From CBDBCU01 sp965243185 (GTDB lineage Bacteria > Chloroflexota > Dehalococcoidia > Lucifugimonadales > UBA3495): DNA of 64,000 nucleotides. The notes under the pieces are model-generated. The model searched no databases. It was not told the DNA's origin and saw only the letters and a list, made by a program, of their open reading frames with translations. Position numbers and translations under genes: made by a program. This document shows positions 15,752 to 23,974 of the stretch, in pieces (position 1 is the stretch's first letter; every line of letters begins with the position of its first letter). The stretch is taken from contig OZ251531.1 in assembly GCA_965243185.1 (NCBI GenBank), positions 1,550,001 to 1,614,000 on the forward strand, in the 5' to 3' direction.

Positions 15752-16180
15752 TTACAACGCCGGTGGCGGCGGAGCCGGGTTATTCCCGAGCAAGGGACGA
15801 ATGCGGTTCAGGAAAGCGGCGGCGTGATCGACGGCGTCTTGGGCGTCGTCGACGGTGAAAGTGTCGGTGGCGTGGTAGTCGGCACGGAGGCGTTTGGCGT
15901 GACTCTGTTTCAGAGTTGCGCTCCAAATCCGTTCAACCCGGTTTTTATTTACCAAATCGCGGCCGAATAGACGATTCAGCCCCTCGTGACTGTCAATTTT
16001 AGGGATGCCCTGGAGCGCCAAGGCCGCTTTGGCGGCGTGGGCAATGGCGTAGTAGGCGCGGGAAATGGCGTCGGCATAGTAGCCGTTATTCCGGCATACT
16101 GCGGCGGCGGCCGCGGCTTCCTGCGCCCGTTGCCACTCGGCCCGCGCTAACGGGACCAGGGGAACTAGTGGTTCGACCAT
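15752..16180 (-). CDS. HEPN domain protein, partner of the degenerate MNT protein
   Basis: 142 residues. The region AEWQRAQEAAAAAAVCRNNGYYADAISRAYYAIAHAAKAALALQG matches the first two helices of HEPN proteins of the COG1895 type, with the usual YYADAISRAYYA. The later LRADYHATDTFTVDDAQDAVD is the conserved R-x-DY segment. Its start overlaps the upstream MNT-like gene by 16 nt, a typical two-gene module. Such pairs act as toxin-antitoxin or nucleotide-modifying systems. Confidence 0.8.
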   Translation of the reverse strand: MVEPLVPLVPLARAEWQRAQEAAAAAAVCRNNGYYADAISRAYYAIAHAAKAALALQGIPKIDSHEGLNRLFGRDLVNKNRVERIWSATLKQSHAKRLRADYHATDTFTVDDAQDAVDHAAAFLNRIRPLLGNNPAPPPPAL

Positions 16181-16515
16181 ACGGTCACCCCATCGCCCTT
16201 ATACGGGAGCAGGCTTTTTTGCCGCCGATGCTGCCATTCCGCCTTGGTATAAACCCAAATGAATGGGATGGCGTCGGATAGCGCCGACAGGGAATATCCC
16301 AAAGAGTCAACGTCCTTTATCGTCTGGCGGTTTCCTTCTTTCAGAATGACCACGACGTTCACGGTGTAGTCCGGGATGAACAAATCGCTTTCCTGAGCGT
16401 CAAAAACCACCAAGTCAGCGACCACGCCGGGATAATTTTGCCGCAGGGCTTGGCTGTATTCCTCCAGCCAGGCTTGTTCATCGGGCTTGAGCTGCAAGGC
16501 CATACGGGTCTCCAA
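16165..16515 (-). CDS. Degenerate nucleotidyltransferase-like (MNT) protein
   Basis: 116 residues. The position of the NTase core reads LVVFDAQESDLFIPDYTVNV then VVILKEG, aligned with the usual FGSRARGDxxPDSDIDLLVVL. The GS pair and the DxD metal-binding acids are both missing (FDAQ instead of FGSR; YTVNV instead of SDIDL), so catalysis looks lost. It overlaps the HEPN gene, so the pair survived even though the NTase is probably inactive. Start could also be the inner ATG at 16503. Confidence 0.65.
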   Translation of the reverse strand: METRMALQLKPDEQAWLEEYSQALRQNYPGVVADLVVFDAQESDLFIPDYTVNVVVILKEGNRQTIKDVDSLGYSLSALSDAIPFIWVYTKAEWQHRRQKSLLPYKGDGVTVWSNH

Positions 16516-16652
16516 ATCCGACAGTTGGGTGACCGGGTAAGGCCCATTATACTCCTTTCCCGCCCGGCGCGCTGTTCAGTGTCAGGGCGCGCTCCTAGAA
16601 ATTGTCAAGGGGCTATATCCTGAAACTGAACGGCGTCGCGTCGCTTTTACCC

Positions 16653-16682
16653 TTGACACCCCCGCCCCATCAACCTTATACT
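16653..16682 (+). promoter_or_regulatory. Promoter of the trp T-box transcript
   Basis: TTGACA at 16653-16658, an 18-bp spacer and TATACT at 16677-16682, placing the start just before the T-box leader. Confidence 0.75.
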
Positions 16683-16689
16683 TATCCCC

Positions 16690-17003
16690 CTACAACTGAA
16701 AAACCCAAAGGCTGAGATGGAGACTAGTAGCCTTCTAGCGCGGCCCAGAGAGCCGGGCCAGGTGCGAACCGGCGCCGTCAGCGGAAGTTGCCAATGGACT
16801 CCGGAGCCGCCCCCTGAACCGCCGTGCCGGGCGCAGTAGGCTGGGCCGGTTGGGCAACCGTTAACCGCCCGCGGCCTCGGGGCAATAATGCCGGCCGGCA
16901 AGCCCCCACGGCCGCAATAGAGGTCAAACCGGCAAAACCGGGTTGACGAATAAGGGTGGTACCACGACCGCAAGCTCGTCCCTTTAGCCGGGGCGGGCTT
17001 TTT
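16690..17003 (+). promoter_or_regulatory. T-box leader, tryptophan specifier
   Basis: The T-box sequence AGGGTGGTACCACG is at 16953-16966. Stem I elements include the AGAGAGCCGG / GGTGCGAACCGG distal region (16748-16773). A likely Trp specifier TGG lies at 16795-16797 in TTGCCAATGGACTCC. The terminator is AAGCTCGTCCC (16972-16982) pairing with GGGGCGGGCTT (16990-17000), followed by TTT. Uncharged tRNA-Trp would favour the antiterminator and allow trpE transcription. Confidence 0.93.
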
Positions 17004-17043
17004 AAGTTGCCCGGCCCATAAACCGGTTTAAGAGTGAAAAAAT

Positions 17044-18504
17044 ATGTATCAGCCCTCCCTGGAGCAAGCGCGGGAACTGGCCGCCAGCGGCCGCGGCAAC
17101 CTCGCCCCGGTGTACCGCTCCATCAATGCCGACCTGGAAACCCCCGTATCCGCCTATCTGAAAGTAGCCCGCCCGCCCTACTCTTTCCTGCTCGAAAGCG
17201 TAGCCGGCGGCGAGCGGTTGGGCCGCTACAGCTTCATCGGCACCGAACCCTACCGGGTAGTCAAAACCGGCCCCGGCCAGGAATTGGGCGAAATCGACCC
17301 CCTAATCCCGGTGCAGCAGGAAATGGAACAATACCGGCTAATTCCCGTCGCCGGCTTGCCCCGCTTCCACGGCGGCGGCGTCGGCTACCTCGCTTATGAC
17401 GCCATCCGCTACTTCGAGCCGCGGGTGCCGCCCATGCCCGCCGACCCCCAGGGCTTGCCGGAATCCGTCTTTATGTTTGCCGATACCCTCCTGGTCTTTG
17501 ACCACCTCCGCCACGACATCAAAGTAGTCAGCCATATCCGCCTGGACGGAGACATCGCCGCCGCCTACTCCACCGCCACCGCCAAAATCGACGAACTGGT
17601 ACGGCGGCTGGAACAGCCCTTGCCAACCCCGGCCGCCTTGACCAATGCCACGTCCCTCCCTTCCGAGCCAGCCCCGGTCGAATCCAACTTCACCCAGCCG
17701 CAGTACGAGGCCGCCGTCGCCAAGTGCGTGGAATACATCTACGCCGGCGATGTTATTCAGGTCGTCAACTCCCAACGCTTTTCCCGCCGCACTGACGCCC
17801 ATCCCTTTCAGGTCTATCGCGCCCTCCGCAGCGTCAACCCCTCCCCCTATATGTATTACCTGAACCTCGCTGACTTTCACATCGTCGGCGCCGCCATTGA
17901 AACCGTGGCCAAAGTCGAGGACGGCATCGTCGCTACCCATCCCATTGCCGGCACCCGCCCCCGCGGCCAAACCCCGGAGCAGGACGCCGCCCTGGAATCG
18001 GAACTGAAAAACAGCGAAAAACAGCAAGCCGAACACATTATGCTGGTGGACTTGGGCCGCAACGACATCGGGCGGGTCAGCGTCCCCGGCACCGTATCCG
18101 TTACCCAGCTGATGGATGTCGAGCGCTTTTCCCATGTGATGCACCTGGTCTCCCATGTCGAGGGCCGCCTGCGGCCCGAACTGACGCCTTATGACGCCCT
18201 CCGCTCCTGTTTCCCGGCCGGCACCGTCTCCGGCGCCCCCAAAATCCGGGCTATGGAAATAATCGCCGAAATCGAAGGCGAAAAGCGCGGCCCCTACGGC
18301 GGCGCCGTCGGCTACTTCAGCTTTTCCGGCAATACGGATACCGCCCTGGTATTGCGGACGGGTATTTACAAAGACGGCATAATGTATATCCAAGCCGGCG
18401 GCGGCGTCGTCGCCGACAGCCACGCCGAGGACGAATATATGGAAACCCGCCACAAATCCGGCGCCCTCCTCCGCGCCATCGACCTCGCCGAAGGCCGGGC
18501 CTAG
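17044..18504 (+). CDS. trpE: Anthranilate synthase component I
   Basis: 486 residues. Contains the TrpE N-terminal domain (SYLKVARPPYSFLLESVAGGERLGRYSFIG-type sequence; residues 30-70) and the chorismate-binding domain with VNSQRFSRR, HPIAGTRPRG, ERxEHIMLVDLGRNDIGRVS-like sequence, FPAGTVSGAPKIRAMEIIAE and GPYGGAVGYFSF. These are full catalytic signatures of the enzyme that makes anthranilate from chorismate with ammonia from TrpG. It is controlled by the Trp T-box directly upstream. A VOC gene separates it from trpG, an unusual order. Confidence 0.95.
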   Translation: MYQPSLEQARELAASGRGNLAPVYRSINADLETPVSAYLKVARPPYSFLLESVAGGERLGRYSFIGTEPYRVVKTGPGQELGEIDPLIPVQQEMEQYRLIPVAGLPRFHGGGVGYLAYDAIRYFEPRVPPMPADPQGLPESVFMFADTLLVFDHLRHDIKVVSHIRLDGDIAAAYSTATAKIDELVRRLEQPLPTPAALTNATSLPSEPAPVESNFTQPQYEAAVAKCVEYIYAGDVIQVVNSQRFSRRTDAHPFQVYRALRSVNPSPYMYYLNLADFHIVGAAIETVAKVEDGIVATHPIAGTRPRGQTPEQDAALESELKNSEKQQAEHIMLVDLGRNDIGRVSVPGTVSVTQLMDVERFSHVMHLVSHVEGRLRPELTPYDALRSCFPAGTVSGAPKIRAMEIIAEIEGEKRGPYGGAVGYFSFSGNTDTALVLRTGIYKDGIMYIQAGGGVVADSHAEDEYMETRHKSGALLRAIDLAEGRA

Positions 18505-18523
18505 GGGGTAGGCAATAGGCCGG

Positions 18524-18569
18524 GCTATCGCCTATCGCAACCGTCATTCCCACGAAAGTGAGAATCCAG
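18524..18569 (-). repeat. REP-like intergenic repeat, copy 1
   Basis: In complement: GGATTCTCACTTTCGTGGG, AATGACGG, TTGCGATAGGCGATAG. Related copies are at 43471-43530 and 53906-54008. The TCCCAC..GTGGGA part forms a small hairpin. Between here and the next gene lie two further GTCATTCCGA motifs (18612-18665). Confidence 0.7.
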
Positions 18570-18703
18570 TCCGCTCTGAAGTGAGCCACAAAGTAGCAGT
18601 CATTCAACCAACTATGTCATTCCGACCGCCACCCATGTCATTCCGAGGCGACAGCCGAGGAATCTAAAAATCTGGAGAGGAATCAAGAAAGGAGGCCAAA
18701 ACC

Positions 18704-19144
18704 ATGCTCCAACGAATGTTCCACACCGGCTTTGTGGTCAAGGACCTTGACCGCACCATCCAGTTCTATACCGAAGTCATGGGCCTGAAACTGGTCGGCC
18801 GCACCGAGCGCTCCGGCGACTTCGCCAGCAAGCTCCTGGCTTTTCCCGACGCCCACATCAAGGGGGCTTTCGTCGAGTTGGGCGACGGCCACCAGCTGGA
18901 ACTGATTCAGTATATCAACCCGCCGGTGGGCGACGGCCAGTTGCAGCGCAACGACGCCGGGGCGTCCCATCTGGCATTTTTCGTCGCGGACATTGACGCC
19001 TTCTATGCCGAAAAGTCCGGCCAGGGGCTGACCTTCAACAGCGACCCGGCCGCTCTGTACGGCGATGACGGCAAGCTGCTCCGCAAAGCCCTGTACGCCC
19101 AAGACCCGGATGGCAACTGGTTAGAATTCGTCGAGTTGTTTTAG
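18704..19144 (+). CDS. VOC superfamily protein (glyoxalase I-like)
   Basis: 146 residues with AAGGAGG before the ATG. One VOC unit with HTGFVVKDLDRTIQFYTEVM at the start, GDGHQLELIQY mid-protein, SHLAFFVADIDAFYAE opening the second beta-alpha-beta-beta-beta module and DPDGNWLEFVELF at the end. Metal-ligand positions H (near residue 5), E (LELI), H (SHLAF) and E (EFVE) are present, as in glyoxalase I, which acts on the methylglyoxal-thiol adduct, but VOC enzymes have many substrates. It sits between trpE and trpG, 16 bp from the latter. Confidence 0.85.
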   Translation: MLQRMFHTGFVVKDLDRTIQFYTEVMGLKLVGRTERSGDFASKLLAFPDAHIKGAFVELGDGHQLELIQYINPPVGDGQLQRNDAGASHLAFFVADIDAFYAEKSGQGLTFNSDPAALYGDDGKLLRKALYAQDPDGNWLEFVELF

Positions 19145-19160
19145 GGGGGACGGCGCGGAT

Positions 19161-19748
19161 ATGCTGCTGCTGATTGACAACTACGACAGCTTTACCTACA
19201 ACCTGTACCAGTACCTGGCCGAACTGGGCGCGGAAGTAGTTACGGCGCGCAACGACCAGATTTCCATCGAGGAAATCGCCGCAATGGCCCCGGCCGGCAT
19301 CGTAGTTTCCCCCGGCCCCTGCACGCCCCGGGAAGCCGGGATTTCCAACGAAGTCATCCGCCATTTCGGGCCGCTTCTGCCGGTGTTGGGCGTCTGCCTG
19401 GGCCACCAGTGCCTCGGTGAAGTCTATGGCGGCGTAGTCGGACGGGCCGGGGGAATCCGCCACGGCAAGACTTCGGCCATTCACCACGCCGGCCAAGGCG
19501 TCCTGGCCGGCTTGCCCAACCCCTTCCAGGGCATCCGCTACCATTCCCTGGTAGTATATCCCGACCCCCTGCCGGACTGCCTCGAAGTTACCGCTTGGAC
19601 TGACAACGGGCTGATCATGGGACTGCGCCACAAAGAACACCCGGTAGAGGGCGTACAGTTTCACCCGGAGTCGATAATGACGCCGGTGGGACACGATTTG
19701 CTCCGCAACTTCCTGCGTCAGGTCGCGGAATTTCACCGGGGAGAGTAG
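19161..19748 (+). CDS. trpG: Anthranilate synthase glutamine amidotransferase component
   Basis: 195 residues. A class I amidotransferase: LLIDNYDSFTYNLYQYLAEL start, SPGPCTPREAGIS, the catalytic Cys in VLGVCLGHQCLGE and the His-Glu pair in VEGVQFHPESIMTP. It releases ammonia for TrpE and may also serve PabB, as in many bacteria with one subunit. It is co-directional with trpE and the VOC gene; a terminator follows 48 bp after the stop. Confidence 0.95.
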   Translation: MLLLIDNYDSFTYNLYQYLAELGAEVVTARNDQISIEEIAAMAPAGIVVSPGPCTPREAGISNEVIRHFGPLLPVLGVCLGHQCLGEVYGGVVGRAGGIRHGKTSAIHHAGQGVLAGLPNPFQGIRYHSLVVYPDPLPDCLEVTAWTDNGLIMGLRHKEHPVEGVQFHPESIMTPVGHDLLRNFLRQVAEFHRGE

Positions 19749-19795
19749 GTTATGGACGCTGGCAAGTATATATTTTGTATCTTGACGACTAAAAA

Positions 19796-19826
19796 GTAAG
19801 GGCTCGGTAAAAACCGAGCCGCTTAC
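19796..19826 (+). terminator. Terminator after trpG
   Basis: GTAAGGGCTCGGT pairs with ACCGAGCCGCTTAC around an AAAA-type loop (one mismatch). Confidence 0.7.
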
Positions 19827-19944
19827 AGTCGGCTTGCTAGCTGCGCGCAAGCCCCGGGGCATTGCCCATATCCTGACTTTAGATTGGAGAACACCGTTTG
19901 TCAAGAAGTTCAGTCAAGGGTAAAATAGCCGTCAAGGGGGAATT

Positions 19945-20271
19945 ATGCGGGAAGCGATACGGTCCCGGCTGGGTATTTCCGAGGCGGAACTGGCGGCCTT
20001 TTGCCAACGCTGGCAGATTGCTGAGCTGTCGCTGTTCGGCTCCGCCCTGCGCGCCGACTTCCGGGACGACAGCGACATTGACCTGCTGGCGACTTTCGCC
20101 CCGGAGGCCCGTTGGAGCCTCATTGACCATGGGGCAATGGAGCAGGAACTTGCCGAACTGCTGGGCCGGGAGGTGGACTTGCTGACCCGGCGGTCGGTGG
20201 AGCGCAACCGGAACTGGCTGCTTCGCAAGAACATATTGACGTCTGCCGAGGTAGTCTATGAATCGCGATGA
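19945..20271 (+). CDS. mntA: MntA-type nucleotidyltransferase (antitoxin-like)
   Basis: 108 residues. The MNT catalytic signature is intact: LSLFGSALRADFRDDSDIDL, giving GS plus the D-x-D metal ligands. In MntA/HepT modules this protein adds AMP to the HEPN partner and neutralises it. The HEPN gene overlaps by 14 nt. Confidence 0.88.
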   Translation: MREAIRSRLGISEAELAAFCQRWQIAELSLFGSALRADFRDDSDIDLLATFAPEARWSLIDHGAMEQELAELLGREVDLLTRRSVERNRNWLLRKNILTSAEVVYESR

Positions 20272-20602
20272 TGTAACGCTCTTGCAAATCGACGACTCCG
20301 GCCGCTTGGCGATGGATTTTGTCAAGGGTATGGATTGGGACGATTTTATCGCTGACTTGCGAACGCAGTCCGCGGTCATTCACCGGTTGTTGGTTATTGG
20401 TGAAGCGGTCAAACGACTTTCCCCGTCTTTCCGGGAGCAGCATACGACGATACCTTGGCCGTTAATTGCCGGTATGCACGACCGGTTGATCCACGAATAT
20501 GACACCGTTGACTTTGAGGAAGTATGGAAAGTCGTAAATGGTGATGTTCCCGAGTTGTTGCGCTACATTGAGCCGTTGCTGCCCCAACCGGAGCAGCCCT
20601 AA
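20258..20602 (+). CDS. hepT: HepT-type HEPN protein (DUF86)
   Basis: 114 residues, DUF86 pattern: DFVKGMDWDDFIADLRTQSA, VIHRLLVIGEAVKRLSPSFR, then GMHDRLIHEYDTVDFEEVWK. The usual RNase motif R-x4-H-x-Y would be RDRLIHEY; here its Arg is His (HDRLIHEY) while His and Tyr remain. A weakened or differently placed catalytic site is therefore possible. Encoded right after MntA. Confidence 0.88.
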   Translation: MNRDDVTLLQIDDSGRLAMDFVKGMDWDDFIADLRTQSAVIHRLLVIGEAVKRLSPSFREQHTTIPWPLIAGMHDRLIHEYDTVDFEEVWKVVNGDVPELLRYIEPLLPQPEQP

Positions 20603-20627
20603 CCTACGCAGTCCGAGGTGAACCCGA

Positions 20628-21314
20628 ATGCCACGCCGAACATCCCGGGGCCGGTGCCGCTTTTGCGACCGTTCCTTCGGCAAGGGGGCAATGACCCGAC
20701 ATCTGCAAACCTGCCCGAAACGGGCCGGCATCGCCGCCGTTGCCCCGGCCGCGCCGGCCGTCAAAGGTTTTCATCTGGTGGTCGAGGGACGGGATCAGCC
20801 CGAATACTGGCTGCATCTGGAAGCCCCGGCCAATGTGGAATTGCAAAGCCTCGACGATTTTCTGCGGGACATCTGGCTGGAGTGCTGCGAGCATTTGAGT
20901 TCCTTTATCATTGACGGCATCCGGTACGAAGCCATCCCCCTGGATGAGGATTGGGCGGACCCGGAGGAGCGAACTATGGACGAGGAACTGGGCCGGCGGC
21001 TGTACGATGGGCTGCGGTTCTACCATGATTATGACTACGGCTCGACCACCGAACTGATTTTGCGGGTGGTCGGCGTGGGCGAAACGACCGCCGCCGCCAT
21101 CCAACTGCTGGCGCGGAATGACCCGCCGGATTTGCGGTGCCGCAATTGCGGGGCCGCCGCCGTCCGCATCGACCCGATGGTCTGGGAGCCGGCGGACGGG
21201 TTGCTCTGCGCTGACTGCGCCGCCAAAGAAGCCGCCGAGCATGATATGCTGCTGCCGGTAGTCAATTCCCCCCGGGCCGGGGTCTGTAACTACGGCGTGG
21301 AGTCAGACGAATAA
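20628..21314 (+). CDS. pRiA4b ORF-3-like protein with N-terminal zinc finger
   Basis: 228 residues. The N-terminus has a C2HC-like finger, CRFCDRSFGKGAMTRHLQTC. The middle matches the pRiA4b ORF-3 fold: FHLVVEGRDQPEYWLHLEAP, LQSLDDFLRDIWLECCEHLS and FYHDYDYGSTTELILRVVGV. A second Cys cluster (CRNCGAAAVR ... CADC) is near the C-terminus. Members are common on plasmids and near mobile elements; function is unknown. It lies 25 bp after hepT and may belong to that unit. Confidence 0.75.
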   Translation: MPRRTSRGRCRFCDRSFGKGAMTRHLQTCPKRAGIAAVAPAAPAVKGFHLVVEGRDQPEYWLHLEAPANVELQSLDDFLRDIWLECCEHLSSFIIDGIRYEAIPLDEDWADPEERTMDEELGRRLYDGLRFYHDYDYGSTTELILRVVGVGETTAAAIQLLARNDPPDLRCRNCGAAAVRIDPMVWEPADGLLCADCAAKEAAEHDMLLPVVNSPRAGVCNYGVESDE

Positions 21315-21395
21315 ACCAACTCCCGCCGGCTGTCGCCAAACCCGGCCGGCCCGCCCGCCGGCGTCTATCTTATCCATTCCGGGAGAGTAAAAACG

Positions 21396-22772
21396 ATGCC
21401 TACTATTGCCGAAGCGATGAGTTCTTGGTCGACGGCTCTGCATTACAGCAATTTGCCGGCCGAAGTAGTCCACTTGACCAAGCGGATGATTATTGACACC
21501 ATCGGCTGCGCTTTGGGCGGCTATGCCAGTGAACCCAGCCGCATTGCCCGGGAGCTAGCGGCCACCGTCAGCGGCAATCCCGCCGGCACGGTCCTTGGCA
21601 GCGGCCAAGCCACCAGCCCGGAACTGGCGACCTTTGCCAACGGGGTGATGATTCGCTATCTGGACTACAACGATGGCTATACCAGCCTAGAGTCGGGACA
21701 TCCTAGTGACAGCATCGCCGCCGTTTTGGCGGCTACGGAACTGGCCGGATTGGGCGGCCGCCGGGCCATCACCGCTACCGTCGCCGCCTATGAAGCCTTT
21801 TGTCGGCTGGGCGACGCCGCCACTTTGCGCTACCGGGGTTATGACCATGTTACCAACGGCTGCGTGGCCAGTGTATTGGGGGCGGCCCGGGCCTTGGGAT
21901 TGAATCCGGAACAGACCCATCAGGCGTTGAACTTGGGGTTGGCGCCCAACATTGCTTTGGGGCAGACCCGGGGCGGCGTGCTGTCCCACTGGAAGGGCTG
22001 CGCTTACGCCAACGCCAGCCGCAACGCCGTCTTTGCCGTGCGGTTGGCACAGCGGGGTTTGACCGGGCCGGAGCCGATTTTTGAGGGGGAACACGGCTTT
22101 ATCCGCGCCGTAACCGGCGGCGAACCCTACCAACTGGAGCCTTTCGGCGGCGAGGGGCAACCCTACAAAATAGCCGAGTGCAGCATCAAGCGTTTCCCCT
22201 TGGGCCAGTATTCCCAAACCGTGGTGCAGGCCGCCCTGGAAGCCCGGGAGCAGATGCCGGCGGCGGCCGTTGCGGATATTGCGACGGTGCACATCCTCAC
22301 CCTGCAAAAAGCCATCGACATTATGGCTGGGGATGGAGAGAAGTGGCGGCCGCAAAGCCGGGAAACCGCCGACCATAGTATGCCCTACACTACTGCGGTA
22401 GCCCTGACTTACGGCTATGTGCATCAAGACCACTTTGACGAACGGTATTACCGCAGCCCGGAACTGCTGGATCTGACTAACCGGGTCCAAGTAGCAGTTT
22501 CCGCGGAAGCCAATCGCCGCGCCCCGGAAGCGATGCTCTGCGAACTGGAAGTAACAACCCGGGACGGCCAAAGCTACACGGCGACGGTTCCCTACCACAA
22601 AGGCCACTACAAAAACCCGATGACTGACGCCGAAGTGGAAGCCAAGTTCCGCTCCTTGTCCGAGCCGTTCATCCCGGCCGCTCAAACCGACGCCCTGCTG
22701 GAAAGGCTGTGGCACTTGGAGGAGGTGTCGGATATTAGGGAAGTGATGGAGCTGACGCAGGTTCAGGGATAG
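21396..22772 (+). CDS. MmgE/PrpD family protein
   Basis: 458 residues, the usual length. Diagnostic segments: IDTIGCALGGYASEPSRIAR, ANGVMIRYLDYNDGY followed by SGHPSDSIAAVLAATELAGL, SHWKGCAYANASRNAVFAVR and GHYKNPMTDAEVEAKFRSLS. The family includes 2-methylcitrate dehydratase and cis-aconitate decarboxylase; in this kind of genome paralogs are common and the substrate cannot be read from sequence. Confidence 0.88.
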   Translation: MPTIAEAMSSWSTALHYSNLPAEVVHLTKRMIIDTIGCALGGYASEPSRIARELAATVSGNPAGTVLGSGQATSPELATFANGVMIRYLDYNDGYTSLESGHPSDSIAAVLAATELAGLGGRRAITATVAAYEAFCRLGDAATLRYRGYDHVTNGCVASVLGAARALGLNPEQTHQALNLGLAPNIALGQTRGGVLSHWKGCAYANASRNAVFAVRLAQRGLTGPEPIFEGEHGFIRAVTGGEPYQLEPFGGEGQPYKIAECSIKRFPLGQYSQTVVQAALEAREQMPAAAVADIATVHILTLQKAIDIMAGDGEKWRPQSRETADHSMPYTTAVALTYGYVHQDHFDERYYRSPELLDLTNRVQVAVSAEANRRAPEAMLCELEVTTRDGQSYTATVPYHKGHYKNPMTDAEVEAKFRSLSEPFIPAAQTDALLERLWHLEEVSDIREVMELTQVQG

Positions 22773-22850
22773 GGGTAAAGGGGGATAAGTTTAGGGGCCG
22801 GCTTTGTGCAGCCGGCCACGGTTATTTCGGTAAGGCGGATGCTGTGACTT

Positions 22851-23036
22851 CTACCGGCTGTTTTGAGCTACCGCCTGCGCGATGGCGCGTCGGTACTGGC
22901 CTTCGTCGGTAAAGTGGCCGTCCCGGCCTTCCCGGTTCGAATCCATTACATGGGTTTGGCCGTCGATACCCACCACGGTGCACTCGTAAGAGCCGCGCCC
23001 GGGCCGCCGGATAGTGAAGTCTTTCCTTTGAGGCAT
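22851..23036 (-). CDS. Small uncharacterised protein, 61 residues
   Basis: Sequence pattern: basic N-terminus, GSYECTVVGIDGQTHVMDS and a C-terminal helix YRRAIAQAVAQNSR. No family recognised. AGGAGG lies shortly upstream of the ATG (complement of 23050-23055). A 10-bp GC inverted repeat (22796-22817) follows on the other side and may be a weak terminator. Confidence 0.5.
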   Translation of the reverse strand: MPQRKDFTIRRPGRGSYECTVVGIDGQTHVMDSNREGRDGHFTDEGQYRRAIAQAVAQNSR

Positions 23037-23092
23037 ACTTCCTTCAGACCTCCTGTCTGGAGTCGGGTTTGCTGCCTTGATACGGCAACAAG

Positions 23093-23896
23093 TTACCTAC
23101 GCAGGCGTTTCAGGTTTTCCTCAGAAACCGTTATGCAGGGGTGCGTCCAAGGTATGATGTTGGCTTTCTTGACCGCCCCACGCAAGTCTTGGCTGCATCC
23201 CGGCGGTGACCATAGATAGACATCGACGCCGGCTTGGTCAGCCTCGGAAATCAGCTCGGCGAAGTCGCCATCCTTGGAGACCAGCACCAGCACGGTGTCT
23301 TTGGGGTCCACGGCCGGCCACCCGAAAGGCTGAACACCGCACAACCGGCGGGTGTCTTGCTTTATCTGGTAGTCGGCGTTCCCATAGGAGGTCGAAACCT
23401 CGCAGTGCCGTAGAGAGGAAACCGATTGTCGGTGTTCCCCAGAGGCGTAAACCTTGAACGCCCAATTATCCATGGTGTTCGGGAACGCTATGTCCACGAA
23501 CTTTTCCATGTAAAACCAGGTGTCATAAGCCGCATCGGCCTCAAGGGCAACGTTTTGGTAGTCCCAAATTACCACCAAGCGGGTTCGTTGCCGATTCAGA
23601 ACTACGCGGCCGCCAAGGGGTTTTTGAGACTCTTGACGGCTCTTGGTGGAACTTACCATACCAACTCCTTTCTGGAAAAACTCAGGTTCCAGCCCCCGCT
23701 CTTTAGCTATCGAGTAGATGGCCGCCAGAGAATTGGCGTCCGGGGTAGTTTCCCCCCGTTCCCACCGGGAAATGGTGTTGACCGGCAAATCCAGCCGGGC
23801 GGCCAGCTTGGTCTGGGACAAGCCTAACTTATCGCGAACCTGTTTCAGCGCGCCGGGGGAAAACTGGTACTCGAAAGAACCGGGACTGACTGGCAT
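23093..23896 (-). CDS. XRE helix-turn-helix / NYN nuclease-like fusion
   Basis: 267 residues from ATG 23896; a longer start would lie inside the promoter described next. Residues 15-70 form an XRE domain (VRDKLGLSQTKLAARLDLPV, NTISRWERGETTPDANSLAA). From about residue 100 an NYN domain follows: LVVIWDYQNVALEADAAYDT (first Asp) and DTVLVLVSKDGDFAELISEA (D..D), plus VSTSYGNADYQIKQDTRRL. NYN domains are PIN-like RNases. The fusion of a DNA-binding and a PIN-like domain suggests a self-regulated RNase or defence protein; role inferred only. Confidence 0.85.
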   Translation of the reverse strand: MPVSPGSFEYQFSPGALKQVRDKLGLSQTKLAARLDLPVNTISRWERGETTPDANSLAAIYSIAKERGLEPEFFQKGVGMVSSTKSRQESQKPLGGRVVLNRQRTRLVVIWDYQNVALEADAAYDTWFYMEKFVDIAFPNTMDNWAFKVYASGEHRQSVSSLRHCEVSTSYGNADYQIKQDTRRLCGVQPFGWPAVDPKDTVLVLVSKDGDFAELISEADQAGVDVYLWSPPGCSQDLRGAVKKANIIPWTHPCITVSEENLKRLRR

Positions 23897-23902
23897 AGCT
23901 AT

Positions 23903-23931
23903 ACTACCACTGCCCGGAGATTTTGTCAACA
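23903..23931 (-). promoter_or_regulatory. Promoter immediately upstream of XRE-NYN gene
   Basis: On the minus strand TTGACA (23926-23931), 17-bp spacer and TAGTAT lie only a few bases before the ATG at 23896, so the transcript is probably leaderless or nearly so. Confidence 0.65.
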
Positions 23932-23974
23932 CTTCTGGTTATAGTCAGAAATGTTGACTTCACAAGTTCGGGGG

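Noticed and set aside
17338..18453. Long minus-strand frame opposite trpE
   Set aside because: Shadow frame; trpE is certain.
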